Positions 47,329 to 57,342 of a stretch of 64,000 nucleotides of DNA are shown here, one piece after another. The notes under the pieces were generated by a model that was not told the origin of the DNA, made no database searches, and saw only the letters and a list, made by a program, of their open reading frames with translations. Made by a program: the position numbers and the translations under genes. Location: NCBI GenBank assembly GCA_009602725.1, contig WELB01000170.1, forward strand, positions 240,174 to 304,173, read 5' to 3'. The DNA comes from Spirogloea muscicola (Eukaryota > Streptophyta > Zygnematophyceae > Spirogloeales > Spirogloeaceae). Each line of letters starts with the position of its first letter. Within the stretch, counting starts at the first letter, position 1.

Positions 47329-48474
47329 GAAGCGGTGGCGGGGCGATCGTGGAACGGACGGCTGACGATGCTGACGATGCCCATCTTACGGTGGAGTCGG
47401 CCCCTGCGATGGGTGACGGCCCACGACAGCCAGCCATCCAGCTAATCAACCAGCGTAGGCAACGGCCGAATCGGGCCTATCAGGCAGCACTAAGATCTTT
47501 GCCGCGCCCGGCCCAAGCCGGGGCGAGCAGCCCTTGCAAAGCAGTCCGCTTTGCAAGTCTTGCCCTCTTGACGCGAGCCACGCCTGCGCCAACGCCGCGC
47601 CATAGAAGCGTAGAGCCTAGCGCAGGAGCCGCAGCAGCTAGTAAACCTTCGCACAGACCTGCGGCGCGACTGCGAGAAGTCGTGGTGATTCTGTGGTGAG
47701 CAGCCTCGAGTATTGAGCTGCGTGTCGCATGCTACACTAGAGTGAGCACTAGTTCTCAAATTGCATCAGTTAAGGCTGTGCATTGAGGCCTAGTAGCACC
47801 ATCATCGATTGGCATTTACTGAACTTGCGCAAGTGATCATCTTGTGGTCAAGGGACTGCACATTTGCTTGTGTGTTCTCTCATATTGCTCGCAAGCACTC
47901 AGTAAAGAGTCAAGCGCCCTTTTACTAAAGCCACGAGTTCTAATTTGGACTATTCTTACCTTTCTTCTTATGTTGTGAGTATTAAGAATCGTCAATGTTG
48001 GCCTCTCAATGGACTGATTTCTTTCAGCTTGGCTAACGTATCGAAATTTCCATTCGGTCTGTCACATGTTTAGTCTAGCACGTCAGTATTGTTATCTAGA
48101 CTGATCGACGCCATTGCGCAATCAACGCCCTTGCGCATGACAAGCTTCATGAGGCCGCGGTCCAGAGTGCGGACCCAGCAGCAGCCTCCTTCACGGGAGC
48201 GCTGCTGGAAGAAGTGCAAACGCTCATCGCCCGTGGTTTCAAGGGCGAGAAGCGCAGTGGTAGTGCCGAGCCCGCTTTGCCGGCCAAGTTCAGCGGACAG
48301 TCCTTCCTTCCGAGGCGGCCTCAATGCCTGGCTGGTAGAGATAATGGCTTGGTTTGTGCAGTGTGGCATGGGCGCGCAACACCGCGTCGGCCTTGCCACC
48401 ACTTCTTTCTCCGGCGATCCTGCACAATGGTGGGAAAGCGTGAAGAAGTTGTCTACCCCGGGGGTCTACATACA

Positions 48475-48584
48475 TCGCTTTGTTTCTGTTACTTAGCGCT
48501 TCCCCTGGCCCCCTTCTCGTACTCTGTTCATTCTTTTTCGGGCTGGTTGTTCCAGCCCCTATTCTCAATGGGCGAGCACTTTCT
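48475..48584 (+). mobile_element. Short LINE insertion: 110-bp 3' tail only, with 10-bp target duplication
   Basis: The duplication TCTACATACA flanks it (48,465-48,474 and 48,585-48,594). The inserted sequence equals the 3' tail of the LINE at 50,562, ending in GGGCTGG-loop-CCAGCCC and ATTCTCAATGGGCGAGCAC. Severe 5' truncation is typical of target-primed LINE insertion. Confidence 0.93.
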
Positions 48585-50561
48585 TCTACATACAATCATT
48601 ACATCTTATTTGGGCGGTCGTTGTCGAGTATGTCTGGGAGGTGCACGCCGAGTCGAACGCAACGATTGGATGTGATTCGGATGCGCAACAACGACTTTGA
48701 GGAATATGTACGGCGTTCCCACATGCTGTTCAAGCTCAACACCAAGCCAATGGACAACGACGATCAATGCCAACGATTTAAGGCAGGGATACCGGAGCAC
48801 GTCGCTCTACTCGCTCAGCTGGATGCAGTCACCTTCTTGCTGGTGGACACCTTTGATCGTTTTATTGAGAAGGCGCGCCTTAGGTTCGTGATGTACCCGC
48901 GCAAACTTCCCTTGGCGGAAGCCGTAGTCAAGCCGGCTGCCCCTTCATCGTCGAAGCGCAGGCCGAGCATTATGCCAACCTCGAGCGCCACGTGGGGCCA
49001 CGGCGCCCTCATAACCAGTGGCCATCGTCCCCGAGGAAGACAGCTTGTTACCGGTGTGGCCAGAAAGGCCACCGCATCCGCGACTATTCACAAGCTCGTC
49101 GTCCCCCTCCTCGAGCAAGCCTGCTCCACCTTGGCCCAAGGGCCACTACAAAGGCAAGGGCAAACGTGAGTGCCTTCCCTTAACTCCTGTGGGTGGAGTT
49201 CTCGACTGTATGACGTGCGAATGCTATTTCAATGTGTAGGACGCGCTTGTCCGCAGTCGCCTATTGCAGTAGTTCGCTCCCTGCATATGCTCATGCAAGC
49301 TTTGGTGAATTGTGCCCCCCTTGTTGTATGGGTTCCCCGCAACCAAGTGCAATCAGCTGCTCAATTGTGTCTGAATGTGGTGAATCATCATGGGGCTGAC
49401 GACCCTGTTTTCTCATCGTGCCATGTAGGCGAGGATTGAATCCTCCACCACCACTGGGACTATCCCTGCTCTGTCGCTACACAGCAGGCCATCCCCACGT
49501 AGTACCTGGTGCTGCTGGATCACTAGGAAACTGCTCATCTGTGTAGTTCGCAAACTTAGTCTTGCTTCGGTCGGCTACTTAGCACTTGCGACGCCGAGTA
49601 TGCTATTTACCGTCATAGCGGCTGGTCAGCCAGCCCAGATCCTCGTAGACACGGGTGCTTCGGTATCCTGTGTTAGTAGGACTTTGTGTAGTAACAATGG
49701 CTTGCCTTTGCAATTCATTACTGTATTGCAAGCTACACTGGCCAATGGTTAGCATATCAATGTTTTGGGCCTTTGTCGAGTGCCCCTTCGCGCTTAAAGC
49801 TACAAGACGATCGTGTCTTGTCATGTCATTTGATTTGGCGTCTGCCTTTGATGTAATCTTAGGCGATGATGGCTCTATGCTACAGCGTCTGTGCTTGATT
49901 GTAGGTAGCGCACATGTGTCGGCCGACGTGGTACTCGTCGTTTCAACTTGCACAGCGCCGACTTTTCTGTGTAACCTCTACCCATGCAAGACTCTCCTCT
50001 GCGGCTCTCAGCTGTGCGGATGAAGAAGCTCCTGTGCAAGGAACCAGCTTCGGCTGCGTATCTGGGAGTTGTGAAGATTGCTGAGTCTCCCCCTGACTCT
50101 GATGTGAGTGTCGTGGGCCCGTGCAGTACGGCTCTTTGACAAGTCGTTGGCAGAGTATTGGGATGTGTTCCCGGATGCACTTCCAGACGGTTTACCTTCG
50201 GATCGAGGCGTGGCTCATGCAATTCCACTGGAGCCCGGCGCTGCACGCCGGTCCGTCCTATATATCGACTGAGTCCTCTCCAATTCGAGAGATGTAATGC
50301 CAGGTGACGGAATTGCTCCGTACAAACCATATTGAGCCTTCTCAGACCTACCAAAGCGGGTATCGTTACGTAGATACTGCATCCAGAGGAGACAGCACAA
50401 CCGTAACGACCCGGCCCTGTAAATACTCGGCCGTTTGATTAATAACAACACGGCTCTGTTGTTGTCACATGACCGACTGTTTGGGCCAGGTGGCCCGCCA
50501 GGTTGCAGGCTGGCTGGCCGGGCAAGTGGCCCGCCCAGAGGCGGGCCCCGCCCTTCCTAAA

Positions 50562-51422
50562 GAAGAAAGTGCTCGCCCATTGAGAATAGGGGCTGGAACA
50601 ACCAGCCCGAAAAAGAATGAACAGAGTACGAGAAGGGGGCCAGGGGAAGCGCTAAGTAACAGAAACAAAGCTGCTACGAGACACTCAGTAACCCCTGCTA
50701 AGCAGCCGCAGATCAGAGATGCTGGGCTCCTGGAAGTGGGTCCCCTGGCCAGAGCCAGAGGCAGCAGCGAGGGCTCTGCCGGCACGAAGGTGCAGCGCCC
50801 GGGCCATGGACCTCTGCAGCGAGACGGCCAGGCGCATTCGATACACTTGCGCCAGCGACCCGGCTGCAGGGAAGTCAACCGGCTCCCCATGGAAGCGCCG
50901 GGCGATGGTGTGGCGGGCGAGCTGGGTGAGCAGCTCGAGCCACCGAGCGCCCAGCGCCCCATGTGTGTCGATGGCCAACGGGAAGAACTCGTCTTCCCGC
51001 GGATGATCCGCGTACTTCAGCTCTTTGGCCCGAGCAGCGCAGGCGACCGCATACCCAGCCGTGGTGGCACATTTGGCTGGGTGTGAGCGGTCATAGGCAT
51101 CAGTAGTCACCACGTCCAGGAGAAGACGTGGCCCGCCGGCCTGTCGGGTGGCCACCAGGTCTACACGCCTGGCATGGAGACCGTCGGCCCTGTGCTGGAT
51201 TGGCATGATTCCGGAGTGCTCTGCTGCCACGGAGAAACCAGCCTCCAACAGGATGCCATGCATTACGTCGCGGAGGCGGTCGTGGGCCGCTGTCCGCTCT
51301 CCGCCGTGGGAACAGCGCAGAACATGAGCAGCCAGCTCTCCAGGCTCGGTCCCGCGCTCGCCACACTCACATTGACGCACACCCTGGAGACATGGCGGCA
51401 GTAGGCCCAGGAGCCGGTGGTA
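50562..51422 (-). mobile_element. 5'-truncated LINE with restriction-like endonuclease end
   Basis: 861 bp, minus-oriented, flanked by CTAAA (50,557-50,561 and 51,423-51,427). It holds the C-terminal part of the LINE protein and a ~120-bp 3' tail ending in the GGGCTGG/CCAGCCC stem-loop. The RT domain is missing through 5' truncation. It lies inside the family-B solo LTR. Confidence 0.88.
50685..51400 (-). CDS. LINE C-terminal fragment: zinc-binding motif plus restriction-enzyme-like endonuclease
   Basis: The frame opens into the element from its truncated 5' end near 51,400 and ends at 50,685. It starts with a CECG..HVLRCSHGG..AAHDRL cysteine/histidine cluster, followed by a PD-(D/E)xK-like core (RRVDLVATR, then RLLLDVVTTDAYD) and a KELKYAD segment. 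It then has FFPLAIDTHGALGARW, a conserved C-terminal block I recognise from LINE proteins with restriction-like endonucleases (R2/CRE/Dualen type). That nuclease nicks target DNA to prime reverse transcription. The frame is open throughout but lacks the RT. Family name within this group cannot be fixed from the fragment. Confidence 0.75.
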
Positions 51423-52744
51423 CTAAAACACCCTCGCCAGGATCCGCCCGTTCAAGGGAGGACCTTTGGCCTGCCGCAAGGCGGGCCATGGGGCGACCTG
51501 CTCACACCCCTGGTGGGGGGGGTGGCACGGGGAAGCACAAGGAGCTTTGGGGCTGAGGCTCGAGGGAGTTCTAGCCCGGGACGCCCAGGAGCAGCCTTGC
51601 CGCTGCTTGCCACCGCAGCCGCCGCCGCACTCCGCTGCAGGGCCTGCTGCGCCGGCCTGCGCCCAGGAGGTGGAGTTGCCGCTGGACGGCGGCGCCACAG
51701 GACCTGTTTTTCACTGCGCTATGCGCTAGTGCTTTCCTGTGTAGTGGGTTGGCTCCTAAAACCCCTACAGCCGAACTCAATAAGGACTGCTCTCTCTAAC
51801 TGCGTGTTTAGGGAGAGGTTCCTTACAGGCCCCGTACACAGCCAATCCGGGAGTCAGGTCCTTATTGGAATTGGACAGAGGGGGTTTAGCAGCATAATCC
51901 CTACACGAAGAAGCACTCGCGCCTCTGCGCAGCAGAAGTCTTGCCCTGTGGCGCTGACGTCAAGCAGCGTCTCCACCTCCTGGGCACCAGCCCGCAGCTA
52001 GCTAGCCCTCAAGGCCCGGCCACAGACGCCTCGCAGAACGCCGGCAGCAGTCTGACAGCGGCGGGTTGCGGTAGCAGGCAGCAGCAGGGCTGTGCCTCTC
52101 TCTGGCTTCGACGATCCGAGCTCCCTCAGCAGGGTCGAGGTCAAACCCTTCTAGTGCTTCTCCGTGCACCCTTTTCCTTGTATAAGGAATGCTGTGGATC
52201 GCCAAGCCCGGCTGCCGGCGGCGCGGAAAAGCGGGGTAAGGCATTGAGAAAAGGCTACAACCGTAGAAATGAGCAAGGTCACTCCAGGGGCAAGAGTCCA
52301 GGGGTCCGAGGTCGGTTGAAGAACTCACCCCCTTCTCCATCTCGGACTCCCCCTATATAGCCCGACAGACTGCGAGCCCGGCCACACGGGCCAGGGTGGG
52401 ATCATTGGCACCCAGTCTCTCGTTGACGACCCGTCTCTGACTCGTCGAAGGACATCGAGGGGCTACACTGACAATTTTACCCGTCATCGGCCACCACCGC
52501 TGTACTGACGGTCCCCGTCAATGCCCCGTCAATAGCAACTGACGCTTTACTACCCTCGGGCTATCGTGAGCCGTCTATCGATCCCCTCAACACTAACGGC
52601 TAATGACACCATCAAGGCAGTCTACAGCACACCCGCCACCCGTCGGCCTTCCAGCGCCAGCACCATGCTGTCTCACGCGTCACGACACCGAGTTGCGCCG
52701 CTTTCAACTCAAGGTTGCATCCACGCTTCCCAGCCTGGTGAAAT

Positions 52745-52865
52745 GTCCGTCTCCAGGCATCTGTCAAGCCCTTCCTGTGGCACTGACAGTCGATTATTTG
52801 TCAGCCGTATTAGGTGTCAGGTCTCCAGGCATCTGTCAATGCATTACTGCTGCATTGACATTCCA
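52745..52865 (+). repeat. Tandem duplication of about 73 bp
   Basis: CTCCAGGCATCTGTCAA occurs at about 52,751 and 52,824, each followed by TGC/CCTT..CTG..CACTGACA-like sequence. It lies in the end part of the D-type LTR. Confidence 0.7.
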
Positions 52866-52884
52866 GTCATATTAAATCGTTACA

Positions 52885-53230
52885 CTTGGGTGTGTGGGCG
52901 TCGCCCCATGGCCTACCCCGAGGGTGTGCTCACAAATGGGGATCCATCCTGATGCGCGACACCGAGCGGCGCATCGCTTATGCAACTGCAGGAGGCACGC
53001 AGCAGCGCTTCAGTTGCACAACTACCGCAATATGAAGCGACGTCTAGCACGGTGGGACCGACCCACCTGGAGCCACATGGGCTCTTGGGTGGGACCCACC
53101 TGTAGCCACCTGGCAGAGCCAGGTCGCGATGGGACAACAGCGGGACAGGTGCCGGAGTGCACGGGAATATACCGGCCGTCTCCATTCATGTAACCGTGAA
53201 CAGCGCTGATCAGCGCTCACTAACGGTGGG
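52885..53230. repeat. LTR-like dispersed repeat fragment
   Basis: The segment GATGCGCGACACCGAG..AACTGCAGGAGGCACG matches 44,090-44,140 in reverse. GGGACC..CCACCTG and ACGGTGGGAACGTTACGA at the end resemble LTR termini. No gene is seen. Confidence 0.45.
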
Positions 53231-54330
53231 AACGTTACGACAACTGCTCACTTCCACTTGCTGCAGACAAGCAGAACATCAGTGCATCAATATAGCAGAA
53301 TATAGCGGGAAGAATCTTATACTGCCGTCTTTCTCAACTGGCATAATCTGTGTCAGCCAAGCTTCAATCCGAAGTGTCAAGTGAGCCAAGTCCTGAGATG
53401 AGTCAAGTCATTAGGGTAGTCGCTGAGTAAGATCACAGGTATGAATCACAGAAGTTCCAAAAATGAGATGTAGTCGGCAGTAAATACTTTGAAGCCAACT
53501 CTCTTGCAAATCGTATATTCAGAACGAACGAAATTGGAATTGGCCAAGCAAAGGCAAGCACATCTGATGATGTAGATCACATAATGCAGATTGACCCGCT
53601 CAGTAACCACGGGTCAATACATAAAGGTCGCTAATCAAATTCCCGCGAAAGTGTCAATCTTTAGATGCCGTGCACAGGGAGCTTGATCAAGTTTTATAGT
53701 GATCTCTGCAATTGGCATGTGAGCGGGTCTTATCCCACTTCTTAATGGACAAATCGCCCGCAGGCTGATCCAAGAGATGACAAACTATAGAGATTGATTT
53801 TGAGGAATACATACTCTGCATTCATCTCTGCAGCCTCGTCCCCGTGAGATAGGTGCATGGTGCGCTTCACTAACAAATAGAGACAAGCCGAGATGATACA
53901 CCGTTATAATACTTAGCAAAGGAGGGACTGGGCTATATCAAGCGAAAGCCTCGATGAAACAAATAACGCACAAGCCCGGAGTAGACGGGGCTAAGAAAGC
54001 AAGGCAAGGCATCAGTAAGCACGAGTGACCGGACAAATCAGATAGGCTGGATCAAAGGGCTGAAGCACCTTGGTTGCAATAGACTGCATGACACAGAAAC
54101 TGATGGACTAAAGCGACTGAAGCAGAGAAAACAGCAAACATATACTTTCCCTCTTTTGAGAGTAGTGATTTGCAAACAAGCGAGCCTTCTACCTATCCTC
54201 GCCTACATTACTACCTCTTTTGAAAACAGTCCCTGATAGCCACTACAAACGTGCAGCTTGATTCAGCGTGCTTTTTGATTCAGCTGCCAACTTGTAATGT
54301 CCATAAATGAGGCATCCTCGGCATCAGCAT
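53231..54330. other. Gene-poor, AT-richer stretch with one dispersed repeat
   Basis: GC drops below neighbouring DNA. About 100 bp at 53,540-53,640 (GGCAAGCACAT..ACCCGCTCAGTAACCA..GTCAATACATA.AGGTCGCTAA) matches 19,570-19,670. I see nothing else. Confidence 0.5.
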
Positions 54331-54345
54331 CCTCCCGCTACAAGA

Positions 54346-54740
54346 CTAGCATCCTTTGAAGTATTCCCTAAGCAAACGATAAATGGTTCCACGACAAAGC
54401 CGCAAAGGCACACTCAGGTGCAAGTGGTAAGCTGTTGGGATTGAGCAGATGCAGACACTCTGGCGACAGCAGCAGCTGGAGGTTCTTGCTTCACAGCAGA
54501 TATAGCATGTGCCATTGCTCTTCGGCAGGTTCAGCATTCGATGCCATTTGTTTTGCGTCTCTTTCGTCGCGACATACTGGCACTTCCCTCTTGCTTTGAC
54601 GGTGTTGCAGTCGGACTATCTACAACATGGCTGGAAGTAACCAAGCTCGTGAGAGACAGAGCATCAACACTCAACAGGTTGTTGTTAGTCCGATGCTGGC
54701 CGCTAGATAACGGAGAGAGCCCTGTGAACAACATGTCACA
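54346..54740 (-). pseudogene. Possible unrecognised minus-strand gene or gene remnant
   Basis: Several minus-strand stretches read like protein in different frames: a serine/threonine-rich piece ending SMSRRKRRKTNG (nuclear-signal-like), KQMASNAEPAEEQ and AISAVKQEPPAAAVARVSAS (a VKQEP sumoylation-like motif). No splice sites connect them well and no domain is known to me. It may be a decayed regulatory gene. Low certainty. Confidence 0.2.
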
Positions 54741-55079
54741 AATCCTCGCTCAATATCAGCAACTAGTCCTTTGGCCGTGAAATACCCAACATTGCTACCT
54801 GCATCTGCACCAAATTCACGTCTCTTCTCGCAATGAAGATCGAGTTAAATTACCACGTCAGAGAATGTAGATCTTAAAGATATAATTGGCTGATTTCTTC
54901 ATTCCAACTTGGGCAAGATAATTTGACCCCCAAACTAGTAGCATGCCACACATGTCTATTAGCATAGGAGATGGCAGGAGGTCGAATATTCAGAAAACGT
55001 GTTAATCTCTCCTTGCCACAGCAGGTGGAGCAGCCTCTTGACTCGAGCACTCAAGTAGCTGAGCACCCAAGTGGGCGGT

Positions 55080-55565
55080 TGAGATAAGCTCAATGAAGCA
55101 GTCGTGGGTCCACAGTCCAAAGGCGTGCAGCATTTCCGCATCCTTGTATCTCGCTGGACGGGAATCCTCCTTCGAAATGGCAGCCCCTGCTTGCATGGAG
55201 CTTGACAGGTTGCCTGAAGCGATGGCCGCTGCGGCCGGTGACAAATGAAGGTGTATGCTGTTCTGCAAGCCGTACGACTGTGGGCCCATGAGCTGTTGAG
55301 TTGGACAGTCAATCAGCTCAAGGAGGCAGTGATGGTAAGCTCAACTCAACAGGTTATGGGCCCACAATCTTATCGCTTGCAGCATAAGCTTGCATCTTCA
55401 TTCACCAGCCGCAACAGCAAGTAGGTCAGTGAGTATCTGAGCTCCAACCAAGCCATAGGCCATATGAATAGAGAAGATGACTTTTGGAGACTGCAGGATG
55501 TGCTGCAAGCCATAAACCTATGGCTCACAAGTCTGGAAGCGATTTTGACTTTACTGCTCTCTGGA
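55080..55565. repeat. Three-copy dispersed module of about 70 bp, one copy inverted
   Basis: Copies at about 55,085-55,150 and 55,315-55,400 share AGCTCAA.GA.GCAGT, GGNCCACA and GCNTGCAGCAT. A third at about 55,485-55,560 is in reverse. In translation all give L-Q/H-A-x-x-L-W-x. No known element matches. Confidence 0.5.
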
Positions 55566-55925
55566 AGCCAACTAAGCGCTCAGGAGAGGCGTTCAAAACA
55601 CAGTTCTGGCAAGGGGGCAAGATGCTGGCTAAGGGGGCCTCTAGTATCCACGAGTGAGCACATACATATGCGACAAGCTAAGCTGAAGAGCCAGAGCACC
55701 ACCACGCAAGCCAAAGCCTTCCTGCAAAGGACCCCTCCTGGGCCTACTCCTGTCAAGAAGAGATCAATATCGCACCTGCTGATAGTGCAGCAATCCAGGC
55801 TGCCGCGGTGACTGTTGTTCATGTCGTCAAGGACGTGAACAGGCGCAAGGGAGGCATTTGATGTCCATATTCATGAACATCGACTTGTGCTGGTGAATTA
55901 GGCTGGCTGTGAAATCAAATGCCGT

Positions 55926-56085
55926 CACAGTCTCAAGAGGTGGGCCTTGGGCCGACCCACACATATCTCCAGGTCTGAGGAAGGATGGCACGGAGAAGCA
56001 CTTCCAGTCTGGATCCTGACCGAGGGGTCAGCTCTGTGAAGCTTTGAGCAGGACAGCCCTTCCGCCGTCTGCTGCCGCACATGGC
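55926..56085 (+). repeat. LTR-like repeat, also at 20.93-21.09 kb
   Basis: See the match at 20,925-21,090. It lies just before the copia-type gag piece at 56.18 kb, so it could be the LTR of that element, but this is inference from position only. Confidence 0.5.
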
Positions 56086-56179
56086 TGCTGCCTCTCACTG
56101 CCCGCTCGCTGAGGAGTCCGGTGAAGCAACCCGCTTGGGCAGTCTGGGGCTGGTGGCAAGGAGGTGGCACCATCAGCAC

Positions 56180-56460
56180 AACAGGGCCAAGGTTTCGGCT
56201 GTGCATTGTGCGCCAAAGGCTCAGAGGAGTGGGAGGAGCGGGACGGCCCGGTCTTGGCGTACATCATGAACAGCCTGTATTAGCACCATCTGACACGGAT
56301 ATTGCCATCTGCAAGCGTTGCAGAAGCATGGAGGAAGTTGGTGGCATACTGCGAGCCGGCTGGCCTGCAGAGGGCGGTGATTGCGCAATGACAACTCCTC
56401 ATCTGATGATGGAGGAGGGGACTAAGTAAGCCCTCATCTGAACACGTCAAGCGGGTGGTC
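56180..56460 (+). mobile_element. Ty1/copia-type gag fragment, plus strand
   Basis: The stretch has the copia gag order: W/EERD..VLAYIMNSL, HLTRILPSA, EAWRKLVAYCE. It is short and broken in a few places. A second, reversed copy lies next to it. Confidence 0.65.
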
Positions 56461-57160
56461 GACAAGCTCGAAGCTTTGGATATTGACCATCTTCTGCTCT
56501 TGGCCTCTATCAGCCTGCGCACATAGCGCCAGCATCCTTGGCTGGCTCTCCCGCTCCTCGTCCTGCAGTCTACCCTCCTCCTGAAGAAGTCTGCCGCAAA
56601 TGGACGCCAGCGTCCTATTCTCCTCGTCCACACGGTTGAGGAAGTCGGCGACCATGTGACGTGCAATGCTTAAGGCTGTCTAGAAGGATGGACATCTGGA
56701 GCTCTGGGTTGACGGTCAAACCCAAAGCTTCAAGCTCGTCGACACCCGCTTCCATCGGATCAGTTGAATGGCTAACTTACAACCCTCCTTCATCTACAGA
56801 TGAGGAGTTCTCGCTGCGCAGTCACCACCCTCTGTGGGAAGCTGGCTCAGTAGACCACCAGCTTCTTCCACGCTTCTGCTGCACCTGGTTGGCAAGATGG
56901 CAAGATTTGGGTCAGGTGGTGCTGGTCCAGGCTGTTCATGAGGTACGCCAAGACCACGGCGTCCCGCTCCTCCCACTCCTGGCGAGCTCTGACGGCTGCC
57001 TCCAGCCCGGGCATGTCCTCCGCCATGACGCCCCACAGGCCCGCAGTCGGCTCCACCTGGCACCGCCACGGCTGCCAGTCCTGCCCCTCGAGCTTCTCGG
57101 TGCCGCCCACCAGTCCTCCGAGACCATGCTGCGAAGACGCCCATGCCATGGCGGGCATCG
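56434..57160 (-). mobile_element. Ty1/copia-type gag fragment, minus strand
   Basis: On the minus strand, from 57,158: KLEGQDWQPWRCQVE, then WEERDAVVLAYLMNSLDQHHLTQ (in short WEERDAVVLAYLMNSL), AEAWKKLVVYCE, and near 56,650 a VADFLNRVDEENRTLASICG segment. This is the gag-polypeptide/UBN2-like domain. It is broken in a few places and abuts the promoter side of the zinc-finger gene. Confidence 0.7.
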
Positions 57161-57342
57161 GCGGCGGCGGCAGCGGCGGCGACTGGGGCGGCGGCGGCGA
57201 GGGGGAGCGACGGGACTAGGCGGGCTCGAAGGGAAGTTACGTATGTTTAATCGAGCGCCGCCCAGACGGTGAGACGCCCGGTAAGGTGGCACGCTGCAGG
57301 CTCCACCGGCCGCGTGCTCAGCGGCGCCTCGTCGCCGCCGCC

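Larger units (their letters stand above)
46020..48142. mobile_element. Insertion of unknown class in A3, itself holding a solo LTR
   Basis: The A3 gag is split between GGAGCTT (left) and AAGCTTC (right), with AGCTT duplicated at 46,015-46,019 and 48,143-48,147. The ends are short inverted repeats, TGTCGTGC (counting one shared T) and GCATGACA. Without the solo LTR (46,432-47,328 plus one duplication) it is about 1.2 kb. It has protein-like frames rich in D, S, N and R (about 46,211-46,430) but no domain I know. Such ends suit either a small DNA transposon or a short TG..CA LTR-type element. Confidence 0.55.
44395..50350 (+). mobile_element. Family A variant, 5' part (A3), interrupted by a 2.1-kb insertion and a LINE tail
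   Basis: The LTR is at 44,395-45,310, the primer-binding site at 45,312 (TGGTATCAGGGG) and the leader and gag start at 45,311-46,019. The match to the A1 gag resumes at 48,143 after the insertion at 46,020-48,142. Gag continues to about 49.2 kb, with protease at about 49.6 kb and the start of RT to about 50,350. The 110-bp LINE tail at 48,475-48,584 interrupts gag. The copy has many breaks and no 3' half. Confidence 0.88.
50418..51827 (+). mobile_element. Family B solo LTR with target duplication, split by a LINE
   Basis: The LTR parts are 50,418-50,561 and 51,423-51,827 (about 549 bp without the LINE). GGCCC is present on both sides (50,413-50,417 and 51,828-51,832). It is plus-oriented, TGTAAATAC..CCTTACA. 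Confidence 0.9.
50400..52884 (-). mobile_element. Family D-type LTR interrupted by a family-B solo LTR
   Basis: The left end CGTAACGACCCGGCCC joins, across the B LTR, to CGTACACAGCCAATCC, together matching the D LTR start at 13,829. The rest from 51,828 follows D (AAGTCTTGCCCTGTGGCGC, GCAGCTAGC) to about 52,150. Beyond that the match weakens, and the end at 52,884 (CGTTACA) is a best guess. Confidence 0.6.

Noticed and set aside
46020-48142. Polinton or other large virus-like element
   Set aside because: Only about 1.2 kb net, with no polymerase, integrase or capsid motif seen.
54541-54780. 79-codon plus-strand frame
   Set aside because: No domain or splice context; the opposite strand looks at least as protein-like.
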